In this document: positions 17,546 to 27,269 of the stretch, in pieces | Layout: each line of letters starts with the position of its first letter | Position numbering within the stretch: position 1 is the stretch's first letter | Source of the DNA: Amaricoccus sp. | GTDB lineage: Bacteria > Pseudomonadota > Alphaproteobacteria > Rhodobacterales > Rhodobacteraceae | Length of the DNA: 64,000 bases | NCBI RefSeq assembly: GCF_017993425.1 | Contig: NZ_JAGOMQ010000004.1 | Span: forward strand, 1 to 64,000 | Direction: 5' to 3' | Translations under genes and position numbers: made by a program | Notes under the pieces: model-generated | What the model saw: only the letters and a program-made list of their open reading frames with translations | Told to the model about the DNA's origin: nothing | Databases searched by the model: none

Positions 17546-19669
17546 TCAGGCCGGGGCCGCGGCCGCGTCGGGGGGGACGTCGCGGGGGACGAAGACGCCG
17601 GCGGCGTCGGGCTCCATGTCGAGATGGCGGCGGTGGAAGGCGAGGAGCGTGCTGCGGTGGCCGATCGAGACGATGGTCGTCCCGGGCAGCCGCTCGCGCA
17701 GGATGCGGTAGACCGCCTCCTCCATCGGCTCGTCGAGCGCCGCGGTCGCCTCGTCGAGGAAGAGCCAGTCCGGTCGCGCGAGGAGCGCCCGCACCACCGC
17801 GACGCGCTGCTGCTCGCCGCCGGAGAGCGCCTGGCTCCACAGCGCCGTCTCGTCGAGCCGCGGGACGAGGTGGCCGAGGCCGACGGCGCGCATCGCCGCC
17901 TCGATCTCCGCCCCCTCGACGCTGTCGGGCCGGGCCGGATAGGCGAGCGCGCCGCGCAGCGTGCCGAGCGGCAGGTAGGCGCGCTGCGGCAACAGCATGA
18001 CGCTCTCGTCGCGCGGCGCGCCCACCTGGCCGCTGCCGAAGGGCCAGATCCCCGCCAGCGCGCGGAACAGCGTCGACTTGCCCGACCCGGAGGGGCCGGT
18101 GACGATCGCGCTCTCGCCCCGCGCGAGGCTGAGCTCCGGCACCCGGGCGATGGCGTGGCCGTCGGGCAGCCGCAGCGTCAGGTCGGCGACGGTGAAGGCG
18201 TCTCCGGCCGCCGCGCCGAGCGCGATCGGCTGCGCCCCGGCGATAGCGCGGGCCTCGACCAGCGCCCGGCGGAAGCCGTTGATACGGTTGACCGCCGCCT
18301 TGTAGAGCGCCAGCGTCTCGTAGAGATCGAGGAAGATCGAGAAGCCCGACTGCACCCGCGAGAACGCCCCCGCGGTCTGCTGCAGCCCGCCGAGCGAGCC
18401 CACCCCGGCGAAATAGGCGGGCGCGACCAGCACGTAGGGCAGCACGTCGGTCATCTGGCTGATCGAGAAGCTGAAGATGCGCAGGTCGCGGGTGGTGCGC
18501 ACGAGGCTGTAGGTCGCCTCGACCTGGCGGTCGTACTTGGCGTAGAGGGCGGCCTTCTCCGCTTCCTCGCCACGCAGGAGCGCCACCTGCTCGCTGAACT
18601 CGCGCATCCGGGCCATGCCGAAGCGGAAGTCGGCCTCGGTGCGCTCCTTGTTGTAGTTCTTCTGGATCAGCGGCCGACCGATCAGGTGCCCGACCACGGT
18701 GGCCAGGGCCGCGTAGGCGATGCAGACCCAGACGAGGAAGCCGGGGACGGCGGTCAGCCACTCCAGGAAGGGATGGCCCTCCTCGACGCGGAAGCGCCCC
18801 GAGAGGTCCCAGAGCAGCTGCACGAAGGCGGCGAGCGAGAGGAAGGTCGAGAACAGCGAGGACGAGATCGAGTAGGTGTTGGTGACGTAGGTGCGGATGT
18901 CCTCGGAGATGCGCTGGTCGGGGTTGTCGGCGATCTCGCCGACGAACTGGATGCGGTAGTGGCGCTCGTCCTCCAGCCAGTCGGCGACGTACTCGCGCGA
19001 CATGTGCCGCCGCCAGCGGATCAGCATGTACTGGCCGAGCAGATACTCGACGACCGAGAACACCACCCACTGGCCGGCGAGGAACAGGAAGGTGGTGACG
19101 AGGAGCCAGAACGCCGCCTCGTCCATGTTCTGGAAGCTGTCGAAGAGCGCCCCCTGCCAGGTGTTGAAGAGGATGAGCAGGTAGGTCTGGACGAAGTTGA
19201 TCAGGATGATCACTAGGAGGAACGCGCGGCCGATGGCCCCTTCGCTGAGCGGCAGGACCGGGAGGTAGCGCAGCCGGCTGGGATCGCGGCTGGAGAAGTA
19301 GTGCTCGGAGAGGCCGATCGTCTCGTGGATGAGCGGCAGCCGCGCCATGACCATGACGGCGCCCGCGAAGACGGTGAAGGCGAGCGCGAGGAAGGGCTTC
19401 GGCTGAAGCGTCTGCATCCAGCCCGGCGTCCATTCCGGCAGGCCGCCGTTGCCGAAGACGATGAAGCCGAGCGCGAAGGCGGCGAAGGCGACGGCGTAGC
19501 CGGCGACGAACATGCGCAGGTAGGTGATGATCCCCGCGGCGCGCCAGGTGAGCAGCGCCATGACGACGCCGGACCAGATCACGTATTGCGGGATCGCCTC
19601 GGGGCTCGCGACGTGGGTCGCGGCCATGCCGGCCGTCAGGGCGGCGACGATGACGCTCAGCAGGATCAT
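17546..19669 (-). CDS. ABC transporter, fused permease-ATPase of the SbmA/BacA-YddA type
   Basis: This 707-residue inner-membrane half-transporter probably acts as a homodimer. Residues 1 to about 450 hold six to eight membrane segments with the ABC_membrane_2/SbmA signature (FNTWQGALFDSFQNMDEAAF, then DNPDQRISEDIRTY). Residues 480-707 form the ATPase: Walker A TGPSGSGKST, signature LSGGEQQRV, Walker B WLFLDEATAALDE, H-loop SIGHRS. Relatives import peptides, antimicrobial peptides, cobalamin or very long-chain acyl compounds; the substrate is not evident. The ATG at 19669 with AGGAA ten bases upstream was preferred to a TTG 20 codons earlier. No partner gene is adjacent. Confidence 0.9.
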   Translation of the reverse strand: MILLSVIVAALTAGMAATHVASPEAIPQYVIWSGVVMALLTWRAAGIITYLRMFVAGYAVAFAAFALGFIVFGNGGLPEWTPGWMQTLQPKPFLALAFTVFAGAVMVMARLPLIHETIGLSEHYFSSRDPSRLRYLPVLPLSEGAIGRAFLLVIILINFVQTYLLILFNTWQGALFDSFQNMDEAAFWLLVTTFLFLAGQWVVFSVVEYLLGQYMLIRWRRHMSREYVADWLEDERHYRIQFVGEIADNPDQRISEDIRTYVTNTYSISSSLFSTFLSLAAFVQLLWDLSGRFRVEEGHPFLEWLTAVPGFLVWVCIAYAALATVVGHLIGRPLIQKNYNKERTEADFRFGMARMREFSEQVALLRGEEAEKAALYAKYDRQVEATYSLVRTTRDLRIFSFSISQMTDVLPYVLVAPAYFAGVGSLGGLQQTAGAFSRVQSGFSIFLDLYETLALYKAAVNRINGFRRALVEARAIAGAQPIALGAAAGDAFTVADLTLRLPDGHAIARVPELSLARGESAIVTGPSGSGKSTLFRALAGIWPFGSGQVGAPRDESVMLLPQRAYLPLGTLRGALAYPARPDSVEGAEIEAAMRAVGLGHLVPRLDETALWSQALSGGEQQRVAVVRALLARPDWLFLDEATAALDEPMEEAVYRILRERLPGTTIVSIGHRSTLLAFHRRHLDMEPDAAGVFVPRDVPPDAAAAPA

Positions 19670-20132
19670 GGGCACAGGGTTCCTCGCTCGGGGTCCGCGA
19701 GGTTTGGTTCGGCGCTTGTCGCCTGTCAACGCGGCGAGGGCCGCGCGCGGGTCACGGGGTGGTCAGGACCGCGGGAGCGACGCGCGCCGGAGGCCGCCGG
19801 GCGGCGGATCGAGGCGGCGGAGCGCCGGCCGTTCGGGCCTTGCGTACGCCGGCCTTGCGTACGCCGCGCCGGACGATGCCGGGCGGCAGATCGGGCCTTG
19901 CGCTGCACCGCGCCTTCCGGGAGGCCCGCTGCCGCGCTTCCGCCCGGGGGCCGAGCTTTCGTGCGCGGTCGCCGCCGACGGCGATCTCGTCCTTTGGGCG
20001 CGGCCAGCACCCCGGCCAGCGCCGCCTCGAGCCCCTCCCTGCCGCGATGCATCCCTGCCCCTCCCGTCGCCGGCGCACGCCGGCTTGGCCGATCGCCACC
20101 GGGCCGCGGGGCTGCGCCTCTCCGTCGCGCGC
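19670..20132. other. 463-bp gap without a recognised gene, with 15-bp tandem repeat
   Basis: No convincing gene is seen on either strand; open frames here have the arginine/alanine-rich composition of noncoding GC-rich DNA. GGCCTTGCGTACGCC occurs twice back to back at 19836-19850 and 19851-19865. The ABC transporter promoter should lie near 19700. Confidence 0.5.
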
Positions 20133-20909
20133 TCACCATCGCCCCGTCAGCGCGGCGAGCGCGACGCGGCCGCGGAGCGCGAACTCGGACGGGTCGAGCC
20201 CGCCCTCGATCGCCAGCGCCGGGCGGCGGAGCGCGGCGCGCAGCACCGGCCCGGCGGGGGCCGCGGGCAGGAGCGCCGGCAGCGCCGCGGCGGGGAGCGC
20301 CCGCCGCCCGGCGCGGGCGCGGGCCAGCCAGCCGAGGGCGGCGCGCGCCAGCCGCTCCGCCGTCGCCGCGCCCTCGGGCAGCGGCCGGCGCCCGAGCGCG
20401 CGCAGCCGGGGCGCGGCGCGCAGGAACGCCGCCGCGGCGGCGGCGCGACCGGCGGCGCGGGCCGTCGCCTCCGCGGCCTCCGGCGCGCCGAGATGACGGG
20501 CGGCGAGCCACATCAGCCCGCCGCCGGTGTCCTCGAGATAGGCCGCGAGCGCGGCCTCGTTGGCGAAATCCTCGCGGTCGCAATCCCATTCCCGCGCCGC
20601 CGCCATCGCCCGGAGCGGCGCCTCGGGCAGGGCGGAGGCGCGGATCGTCGCGGCGAGGGGGGCGCAGACCTCGTGCGCCCGCGGCGGCGCCCCGGAGAAG
20701 ATCTCGCCCAAGGCGTCGTCCCACCAGCGCAGGCGGATCTGCCCGAGCAGCGGCTCGGAGGCGGCCCAGGCGGCGCGCGCCAGCTCCAGGTTGAAGGCGT
20801 AGAGCGCCATCAGCCCGTCGCGGGCCGGGCCGGCGGGGGCCGCCTGCGCGGTGCGGAACCGCTCCGGGTCGCCGCGCGCGACCAGCGCCGCGCAGTCCGC
20901 CGCCGTCAC
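20133..20909 (-). CDS. Squalene/phytoene synthase-like protein (NDUFAF6-like)
   Basis: The 258-residue product matches the SQS_PSY fold: LYAFNLELARAAWAASEPLLGQIRLRWW, then EWDCDREDFANEAALAAYLE. The first Asp-rich prenyl-diphosphate motif is not conserved, and the second survives only in part (DCDRED). Short forms like this are related to NDUFAF6, an assembly factor for respiratory complex I, rather than to carotenoid enzymes. No crt or hpn genes are near. It may therefore be a noncatalytic member. The C-terminus is very Ala/Arg-rich. It lies 30 bp beyond cimA on the same strand and may be read through from it. Confidence 0.75.
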   Translation of the reverse strand: MTAADCAALVARGDPERFRTAQAAPAGPARDGLMALYAFNLELARAAWAASEPLLGQIRLRWWDDALGEIFSGAPPRAHEVCAPLAATIRASALPEAPLRAMAAAREWDCDREDFANEAALAAYLEDTGGGLMWLAARHLGAPEAAEATARAAGRAAAAAAFLRAAPRLRALGRRPLPEGAATAERLARAALGWLARARAGRRALPAAALPALLPAAPAGPVLRAALRRPALAIEGGLDPSEFALRGRVALAALTGRW

Positions 20910-20939
20910 GGGGCGCTCATGCCGCGCTCGTGGGGACGC

Positions 20940-22613
20940 TCACGCCGGCGGCGCCCCCTCGGAGACCAGCTTCCACAGGATGGCGTCCTGCAGCGCCTGG
21001 AAGCTCGCGTCGACGATGTTGGCGCTCACCCCCACCGTCGACCAGCGCCGGCCCTGCCCGTCCTCGCTGTCGATGAGGACGCGCGTCACCGCCTCGGTGC
21101 CGCCGGAGGTGATGCGCACCTTGAAGTCGACAAGCTTCATGTCCTCGATACAGGCCTGATACGGCCCGAGATCCTTGGCGAGCGCGCGGCTGAGCGCGTT
21201 GACCGGGCCCTGGTCGGCATGGGTCAGCGGGTCCTGGCTCTCGGAGACGCTCATCACCCGCTGGTCGCCGAAGCGCGCCACCACCACCGCCTCGGAGACG
21301 GTGATCGTCTCGTCGCGCGCGTTCCGCCGCCGCTCCACCGTCACCCGGTAGCGCTCGACGTCGAAGAACCGCGGGAGGATGCCGAGCATCTCGCGCGCGA
21401 GGAGCTCGAACGAGGCCGAGGCGCTGTCATAGGCGTAGCCGCGGTCCTCGCGCGCCTTCACCTCGGTCAGGATCGCGGCGAGCCGGGGATCGCCCGCCTC
21501 GACGTGGATCCCTGCCTTGCCGAGCCGGCTGCGCAGGTTCGAGAGCCCCGCCTGGTTCGACATCGGGATCAGCCGGGCGTTGCCGACGAGCTTCGGCTCG
21601 ACATGCTCGTAGGTCGCCGGGTCCTTCAGCACCGCGCTGGCGTGCAGCCCCGCCTTGTGGACGAAGGCCGAGGCCCCGACATAAGGCGCGCTCGCATCGG
21701 GCGCGCGGTTCAGGATCTCGTCGAGCGCGCGGCTCGCCCGGGTCAGCCCGGCGAGCTTGCAGCGGGTGACGCCGATCTCGAAGCGGCTGGCGTAGGGCTC
21801 CTTGAGGAGCAGCGTCGGGATCAGCGTGGTCAGGTTGGCGTTGCCGCAGCGCTCGCCGAGCCCGTTCAGCGTCCCCTGCACCTGCCGCGCCCCGGCGTCG
21901 ATCGCGGCGAGCGAGCAGGCCACGGCGTTGCCGGTGTCGTCATGGGTGTGGATGCCCAGCCGCTCGCCGGGGACGCCGGCGGCGATCGCCGCCGCGGTGA
22001 CGGCGCCGACCTCGCCCGGCAGCGTGCCGCCGTTGGTGTCGCAGAGCACCACCCAGCGCGCCCCCGCCGCCAGCGCCGCCTTGAGGCAGTCGACCGCATA
22101 GCCCGGGTTCGCCCGGTAGCCGTCGAAGAAGTGCTCCGCGTCGAACAGCACCTCGCGCCCCTGCCCGACCGCATGGGCGACGCTCTCGCGGATGTTCGCG
22201 AGGTTCTCGTCGAGCGTGATCCCGAGCGCCGTCTCGACATGGAAGACATGGGTCTTGCCGACGAGGCAGACCGCGCCGGTGCCGGCGTTCAGCACCGCCG
22301 CCAGCACGTCGTCGTTCGCCGCCGACCGCCCCGCGCGCTTGGTCATCCCGAAGGCGGTCATCGTGGCCCGGTCGAGCCGCGGCGCCGCCTCGAAGAACCC
22401 GCTGTCGGTCGGATTGGCCCCCGGCCAGCCGCCCTCGACGTAGTCGACGCCGAGCGCATCGAGCTCCCGCGCGATCCGCGTCTTGTCCTCGACGGAGAAA
22501 TCCACGCCCTGCGTCTGCTGCCCGTCGCGGAGCGTGGTGTCGTAGAGATAGAGCCGTTCCCTGGCTGCGGCGTCCGCGCCCGCGGGCGCGAGCGTCTCGG
22601 CTAGCTCGCTCAT
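20940..22613 (-). CDS. cimA: Citramalate synthase
   Basis: This 557-residue member of the LeuA/HOMT family condenses acetyl-CoA with pyruvate to (R)-citramalate, an entry to isoleucine that bypasses threonine. The catalytic TIM barrel (about 20-300) begins [18 protein letters not shown] and has the metal site [19 protein letters not shown] and [16 protein letters not shown] linker and a regulatory alpha-beta domain (LeuA dimer type, about 420-550) follow, the site of isoleucine feedback in homologues. The sequence fits the CimA subgroup better than isopropylmalate or homocitrate synthase. Its ATG overlaps the cysS stop (ATGA), so the two are cotranscribed. Confidence 0.92.
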   Translation of the reverse strand: MSELAETLAPAGADAAARERLYLYDTTLRDGQQTQGVDFSVEDKTRIARELDALGVDYVEGGWPGANPTDSGFFEAAPRLDRATMTAFGMTKRAGRSAANDDVLAAVLNAGTGAVCLVGKTHVFHVETALGITLDENLANIRESVAHAVGQGREVLFDAEHFFDGYRANPGYAVDCLKAALAAGARWVVLCDTNGGTLPGEVGAVTAAAIAAGVPGERLGIHTHDDTGNAVACSLAAIDAGARQVQGTLNGLGERCGNANLTTLIPTLLLKEPYASRFEIGVTRCKLAGLTRASRALDEILNRAPDASAPYVGASAFVHKAGLHASAVLKDPATYEHVEPKLVGNARLIPMSNQAGLSNLRSRLGKAGIHVEAGDPRLAAILTEVKAREDRGYAYDSASASFELLAREMLGILPRFFDVERYRVTVERRRNARDETITVSEAVVVARFGDQRVMSVSESQDPLTHADQGPVNALSRALAKDLGPYQACIEDMKLVDFKVRITSGGTEAVTRVLIDSEDGQGRRWSTVGVSANIVDASFQALQDAILWKLVSEGAPPA

Positions 22614-23995
22614 TTTCTCAGGCCCTCCAGCTTCGCCGGATCGAAATCGGGACCGAGATCCCAGTCGCTGGGCGCGTCCGGGCGGTCCATCACCTTCACG
22701 CCGGCCGCGACCAGCCCGTCCCGAAGCTCGTCCGCCCTACGGAAGTCACGCGCCGTCCGCGCCTCGCGGCGCAACTCCAGAAGCTCCCGCACCGCCGGCT
22801 CGTACTCGGCTTTGAGCGCGCCGAGATGTCCGAGCGCCGTGCCCGCATCCGCCCGAAGGTCGAAGCCGAGGAGCGCGAGCGAGGCCCGCAACTCGGCAAG
22901 GCGGCCGCTCCGGGCAAGCTGATGCAAGGCGGTGATCCCCGCCGGCGTGTTCAGGTCGTCGGCCAGCGCCTCCACGACCTCGGGGGCGGGGTCGGCATCC
23001 TCCTCGACGTCGGTCAGGCCGGTCGCCCAGCCGCGCAGGATCGTCTCGGCCTCGGCGGTCTTCTTCTGCGTCCAGTCGATCGGCTGGCGGTAGTGCGTCG
23101 ACAAAAGCACGAAGCGGATCACTTTTCCCGCGATTTTCCGGTCGAGAAGGTCACGGACCGTGAAGAAGTTGCCGAGAGACTTCGACATCTTCTCGCCCTC
23201 GACGTTCAGCATCCCGTTGTGCATCCAGATGCGGGCGAAGCCCTCATCCGGGTGGGCGCAGGCGGACTGCGCCAGCTCGTTCTCGTGGTGGGGGAAGGCG
23301 AGGTCCACGCCGCCGCCGTGGATGTCGAAGGTTCCGCCCAGCAAGGCCCGCGCCATGGCGGAGCACTCGATGTGCCAGCCGGGGCGGCCGCGGCCCCAGG
23401 GCGAGTCCCAGCCGGGCGTGCCTTCGCCCGACGGCTTCCACAGCACGAAGTCCATCGGGTCGCGCTTGTAGGGCGCCACCTCGACCCGGGCGCCGGCGCG
23501 CATGTCCTCGAGCGACCGCCGCGCCAGCTTGCCGTAGTCCGCGTAGCTGCCGACCGAGAAGAGCACGTGCCCCTCGGCGGCGTAGGCGTGGCCGCGCTCG
23601 ATCAGGAGCGCGATCATGGCGATCATGCCGCCGATATGCTCGGTCGCGCGCGGCTCGAAGGTCGGGCGGAGCGCGCCGAGGGCGTCCATGTCCTCGTGAT
23701 ACCAGCGCGTCGTCTCGGCGGTGATCGCGCCGATCTCGCGGCCGCTCTCGCGGGCGCGGGCGATGATCTTGTCGTCGACGTCGGTGATGTTGCGCACGTA
23801 GGTGACGTTCCCTGCGCCGCAGACGTGGCGGAGCAGGCGGAAGAGCGTGTCGAACACCACCACCGGACGGGCGTTGCCGATATGGGCGCGGTCGTAGACG
23901 GTGGGGCCGCAGACATACATCGACGCCTTGCCCGGGACGACCGGGTCCAGCCGGACCTTGGCGCGGGTGCGGGTGTCGTAGAGCGTGATGTCCAT
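22610..23995 (-). CDS. cysS: Cysteinyl-tRNA synthetase
   Basis: This 461-residue class I synthetase charges tRNA-Cys. The zinc/active-site segment is [18 protein letters not shown], with HIGN as the HIGH motif. Further zinc ligands lie in [10 protein letters not shown] and [11 protein letters not shown], and KMSKS is seen as [12 protein letters not shown]. The DALR and C-terminal anticodon domains follow. The start [10 protein letters not shown] at 23995 is the normal N-terminus. The frame stays open upstream through repeat copy B, but those codons are not part of the family. It is the first gene of a cysS-cimA pair. Confidence 0.96.
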   Translation of the reverse strand: MDITLYDTRTRAKVRLDPVVPGKASMYVCGPTVYDRAHIGNARPVVVFDTLFRLLRHVCGAGNVTYVRNITDVDDKIIARARESGREIGAITAETTRWYHEDMDALGALRPTFEPRATEHIGGMIAMIALLIERGHAYAAEGHVLFSVGSYADYGKLARRSLEDMRAGARVEVAPYKRDPMDFVLWKPSGEGTPGWDSPWGRGRPGWHIECSAMARALLGGTFDIHGGGVDLAFPHHENELAQSACAHPDEGFARIWMHNGMLNVEGEKMSKSLGNFFTVRDLLDRKIAGKVIRFVLLSTHYRQPIDWTQKKTAEAETILRGWATGLTDVEEDADPAPEVVEALADDLNTPAGITALHQLARSGRLAELRASLALLGFDLRADAGTALGHLGALKAEYEPAVRELLELRREARTARDFRRADELRDGLVAAGVKVMDRPDAPSDWDLGPDFDPAKLEGLRK

Positions 23996-24187
23996 GTGCG
24001 GGTCCCCGGGGCGAAGCGGCGGGGTATCACGTCGCGGAAGAAACGGAAAGCGCGCGGCTTCGGGCGGCGAGGCAGCGCATCTCGCGAGGCGGTTTTCACT
24101 TCGAGGTTCCGTCGCCCCCGAACCGCTCCGAACAGTTCGGCATACACCTGTCCGCCTTCCCAAGGGGTTTGGTGAGCCGCTGGGCCG

Positions 24188-24403
24188 CCGACCGAAGCGG
24201 GCTCTGCCCGCGAGGCCACGGCGCGACAAGCGAAAGCACGGCTTTCGCCGCGCCGACGGCCGGAGCGCGGTGGCGGGGAGGCCGTCAGGGGTCGAGATTT
24301 CTCCGGAAGCGCGCAATCCGTCCGTGGTCGCCCCGGCGAGCGCGGAATCGCGCTCGCCCCCCGAGGGGCGATCGCGGACGGATTTGCCACAGGTCAAATC
24401 CGT
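24188..24403 (-). repeat. Repeat copy B: core of the dispersed hairpin element
   Basis: This 216-bp core is homologous to 10516-10730 in reverse orientation, with the same nested hairpins. Similarity continues a little on each side (GGCCGCGACGGTGAAGCCA on the complement, and ACACCTGTC near 24143-24151). Clear terminal inverted repeats and a target duplication were not found, so the ends seem eroded. It fills the 509-bp gap between cysS and the Sua5 gene; the rest of that gap shows no gene. Confidence 0.8.
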
Positions 24404-24504
24404 GTGGCTTCACCGTCGCGGCCCATTCATCCCGGTCCGCGGCTTCACCCGAAATGCGGGCGCCGCCCGCTCTGCGCCGGCCGTCGCAACCCGCACCCGC
24501 GCCG

Positions 24505-25473
24505 TCACCCGCGCGGGGCGGCGGCGCGGCGCAGGCGGTCGTTGATGGCGCGGCCGAGACCCGCCTCGGGGATCCGCGCCACCGCGATGCGGGCGCGGCC
24601 GGCGGCGGCGGCCAGCGCGTCGAGATCGCGCAGGCAGGCGAAGAGGCGCGCCGCCGCCTCGTCGAGGTCGCCGGCCTCGGAGAGGTTGAGCCCCGGGTCG
24701 CCCACCGGCCCCGGCCCGAAGCCGAGCCAGGCCTCGTCCGGCTCCGGCGCGGCGGCCCCGAGCCGGAGCGCGGCGCGGGGCGCGTAGTGCGAGGCGAGCT
24801 GGCCCGGGGCGGTGATCCCCTGCCCCGCCCCCGCGAGCGGCCGGCCGAGCGCCGCCTCGATCGCCTCGACGGGCAGGCCGCCGGGCCGCAGCAATCGCGG
24901 CGCGCCGTCGGCGAGGCCGACGATGGTCGATTCGACCCCGACCGGGCAGGGTCCGCCGTCGAGCACCGCGGCGATGCGCCCGCCCAGGCCCTCCAGCACA
25001 TGCGCCGCCGTCGTCGGGCTGACCGTGCCCGAGGGATTGGCCGAGGGGCCGGCCAGCGGCCCGCCGAAGGCGTCGAGCAGCGCCCGGGCCAGCGGATGCG
25101 CGGGCGCGCGCAGCGCCACGCTCCCCAGGCCGGCCGTCACCGCCGCGGCGAGGCCCGCGTCGGGCCGGCGCGGGACCACCAGCGTCAGCGGGCCGGGCCA
25201 GAACCGCTCCGCGAGCGCCAGCGCCTCCGGCCCCAGCTCGGCCAGCGGCGCGGCGGCGGCGACGCCGGCGACGTGGACGATCAGCGGATTGAACGCCGGC
25301 CGCCCCTTGGCGGCGAAGATTCCGGCGACGGCGCGATCGCTGCGGGCGTCCGCGCCGAGGCCGTAGACCGTCTCGGTCGGAAAGGCGACCAGCGCGCCCG
25401 CGGCGAGCAGGTGGGCGGCGGCCCGCACCCCGTCGGGGTCGGCCGGAAGAAGGACGGCGTTGCGGTCCGTCAT
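24505..25473 (-). CDS. L-threonylcarbamoyladenylate synthase (Sua5/YrdC family)
   Basis: This 322-residue enzyme makes threonylcarbamoyl-AMP from threonine, bicarbonate and ATP for the t6A37 modification of ANN-decoding tRNAs. The YrdC domain (about 10-200) shows LVAFPTETVYGLGADARSD, AAKGRPAFNPLIVHV, and the PSANPSGTVSPTTAAHV substrate loop. A linker and a Sua5 C-terminal domain follow (from about 225; HYAPRAALRLG), so it is the long Sua5 type rather than the short TsaC. It is divergent from the acyl-CoA dehydrogenase gene across 116 bp. Confidence 0.93.
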   Translation of the reverse strand: MTDRNAVLLPADPDGVRAAAHLLAAGALVAFPTETVYGLGADARSDRAVAGIFAAKGRPAFNPLIVHVAGVAAAAPLAELGPEALALAERFWPGPLTLVVPRRPDAGLAAAVTAGLGSVALRAPAHPLARALLDAFGGPLAGPSANPSGTVSPTTAAHVLEGLGGRIAAVLDGGPCPVGVESTIVGLADGAPRLLRPGGLPVEAIEAALGRPLAGAGQGITAPGQLASHYAPRAALRLGAAAPEPDEAWLGFGPGPVGDPGLNLSEAGDLDEAAARLFACLRDLDALAAAAGRARIAVARIPEAGLGRAINDRLRRAAAPRG

Positions 25474-25589
25474 GACGCGGCGTCTCGCTTGTTCCCGCCC
25501 GCCCGCTCGCCTAGGCTCCCGCGGCGGCGGCCCCTCTTAGCGGCGCGGGAGCGGCGCCGGAAGCGGAAAGACGCGCCGGAGAGACGCCG

Positions 25590-27269
25590 ATGGCCTACCG
25601 AGCCCCTGTCGCCGAGATGCGCTTCCTGCTCGGCCCGGTCCTCGACGCCGGGCGGCTGACCGGGACCGACCGCTTCGCCGAGGCGACGCCCGAGACGGTG
25701 GACGCGATCCTCGCCGAGGCGGGCAAGCTCGCCGAGACCGCGCTCGCCCCCACCCGCCGCGCCGGCGACGAGACCCCGGCGCGGCTGGAGAACGGCGTGG
25801 TGCGCACCTCGCCGGGCTTCGCGGAGGCCTACCGCGCCTATGCCGAGGGCGGCTGGGTCGGCCTCGCCGCCAGCCCCGAGCACGGCGGCATGGGCCTGCC
25901 GCTGACGCTCGCCACCTGCGTCGGCGAGATGGCCTCGGCGGCCAACCTCGCGCTGTCGCTCTGCCCGCTGCTCAGCCAGGGCGCGATCGAGGCGCTGGAG
26001 AAGCACGGCTCGGCGGAGCTGCAGGCGCTCTACCTGCCGAAGCTCGTCTCCGGGACCTGGACCGGCACGATGAACCTGACCGAGCCGCAGGCCGGCACCG
26101 ACGTCGGCGCGGTGTGCTCGCGCGCCGAGCCGGGGCCGGACGGGACGTGGCTGGTCACCGGGCAGAAGATCTTCATCACCTGGGGCGACCACGACGTCGC
26201 CGGGAACGTCTGCCACCTCGTCCTCGCCCGCCTGCCGGACGCCGCGCCCGGCACCCGGGGCCTGTCGCTCTTCCTCGTGCCGAAGCGCATTCCCGACGCC
26301 GACGGCGAGCCGGGCCGCGCCAACGCGCTGCGCGTCGTCTCGCTCGAGCACAAGCTCGGCCTCCACGGCAGCCCGACCTGCGTGATGTCCTACGAGGGCG
26401 CGACCGGCTGGCTGGTCGGGGCGCCGCATGGCGGCATGGCGGCGATGTTCACCATGATGAACAACGCCCGCCTCGGCGTCGGCGTGCAGGGGGTGGGCGT
26501 CGCCGAAGCCGCGTATCAGGCGGCCCTCGCCTATGCCCGCGAGCGCCGGCAGGGCCGCTCGCCCGACGCGGACGAGCCCGGCATCGCCGGCTTTCCCGAC
26601 GTCCGCCGGATGCTCGCCGCGATGCGCGCGGCGACGGTGACGGCGCGGGCGATCGCGCTCGACTGCGCCCTCTCGCTCGACATGGCCGCCGCCACCGGCG
26701 ATCCCGCCTGGGCGGCCCGCGGCGCGCTGCTCACTCCGATCGCCAAGGCCTTCGGCACCGATGTCGGCTGTGAGGTCGCCGCGCTCGCGGTGCAGGTCCA
26801 TGGCGGCATGGGCTATATCGAGGAGACCGGCGTCGCGCAGTTCTACCGCGACGTCCGCGTCACCCCGATCTACGAGGGCACCAACGGCGTGCAGGCGATG
26901 GACCTCGTCGGCCGCAAGCTCGCCGACGGCGGCGTCGCGGCGCGCGCGCTCCTCGCCGAGATCGCCGCGACCGCGGCGCAGGAGCCCGAGGGCCGCCTCG
27001 CCGCCGCCGCCGACGCGCTCGCGATCGCCACCGACTGGATGCTCGCCGCCGCGCCGGACGATCGCTTCGCCGGCGCCGTCCCCTACCTGCGCGCCTTCGC
27101 GCTGACCCTCGGGGGGCACTACCTCGTTCGCGCCGCCGCCGCGGACCCGGGCGGCTGGGCGGCGCTGTGCGATTTCCACCTGCGCCGCAACCTGCCCGAG
27201 GTCGCCGCCCTCTGCGCCGCCGCCAGCGAGGGCGCGGCGGGGCTCTACGCCATCGACTTGGGCGCGTGA
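25590..27269 (+). CDS. Acyl-CoA dehydrogenase, DmdC/FadE-like long form
   Basis: This 559-residue FAD enzyme introduces a 2,3 double bond into an acyl-CoA. It has the N-terminal helical domain, middle beta domain (TGTMNLTEPQAGTDVG, then GQKIFITWGDHD), and C-terminal domain with the catalytic glutamate expected at E429 in YEGTNGVQAMDL. About 150 extra C-terminal residues place it with the large forms that include DmdC (methylmercaptopropionyl-CoA dehydrogenase of DMSP breakdown). No dmdB or dmdD genes flank it, so the substrate is not settled. Its stop overlaps the next start (TGATG). ETF genes are not in the window. Confidence 0.88.
   Translation: MAYRAPVAEMRFLLGPVLDAGRLTGTDRFAEATPETVDAILAEAGKLAETALAPTRRAGDETPARLENGVVRTSPGFAEAYRAYAEGGWVGLAASPEHGGMGLPLTLATCVGEMASAANLALSLCPLLSQGAIEALEKHGSAELQALYLPKLVSGTWTGTMNLTEPQAGTDVGAVCSRAEPGPDGTWLVTGQKIFITWGDHDVAGNVCHLVLARLPDAAPGTRGLSLFLVPKRIPDADGEPGRANALRVVSLEHKLGLHGSPTCVMSYEGATGWLVGAPHGGMAAMFTMMNNARLGVGVQGVGVAEAAYQAALAYARERRQGRSPDADEPGIAGFPDVRRMLAAMRAATVTARAIALDCALSLDMAAATGDPAWAARGALLTPIAKAFGTDVGCEVAALAVQVHGGMGYIEETGVAQFYRDVRVTPIYEGTNGVQAMDLVGRKLADGGVAARALLAEIAATAAQEPEGRLAAAADALAIATDWMLAAAPDDRFAGAVPYLRAFALTLGGHYLVRAAAADPGGWAALCDFHLRRNLPEVAALCAAASEGAAGLYAIDLGA

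Noticed and set aside
19836..19865. 15-bp tandem repeat as a regulatory iteron
   Set aside because: Only two units, with no replication or partition gene nearby; noted in the gap entry only.
23996..24397. N-terminal extension of cysS through repeat copy B
   Set aside because: The added residues come from the repeat and are absent from the synthetase family; the [10 protein letters not shown] start is standard.
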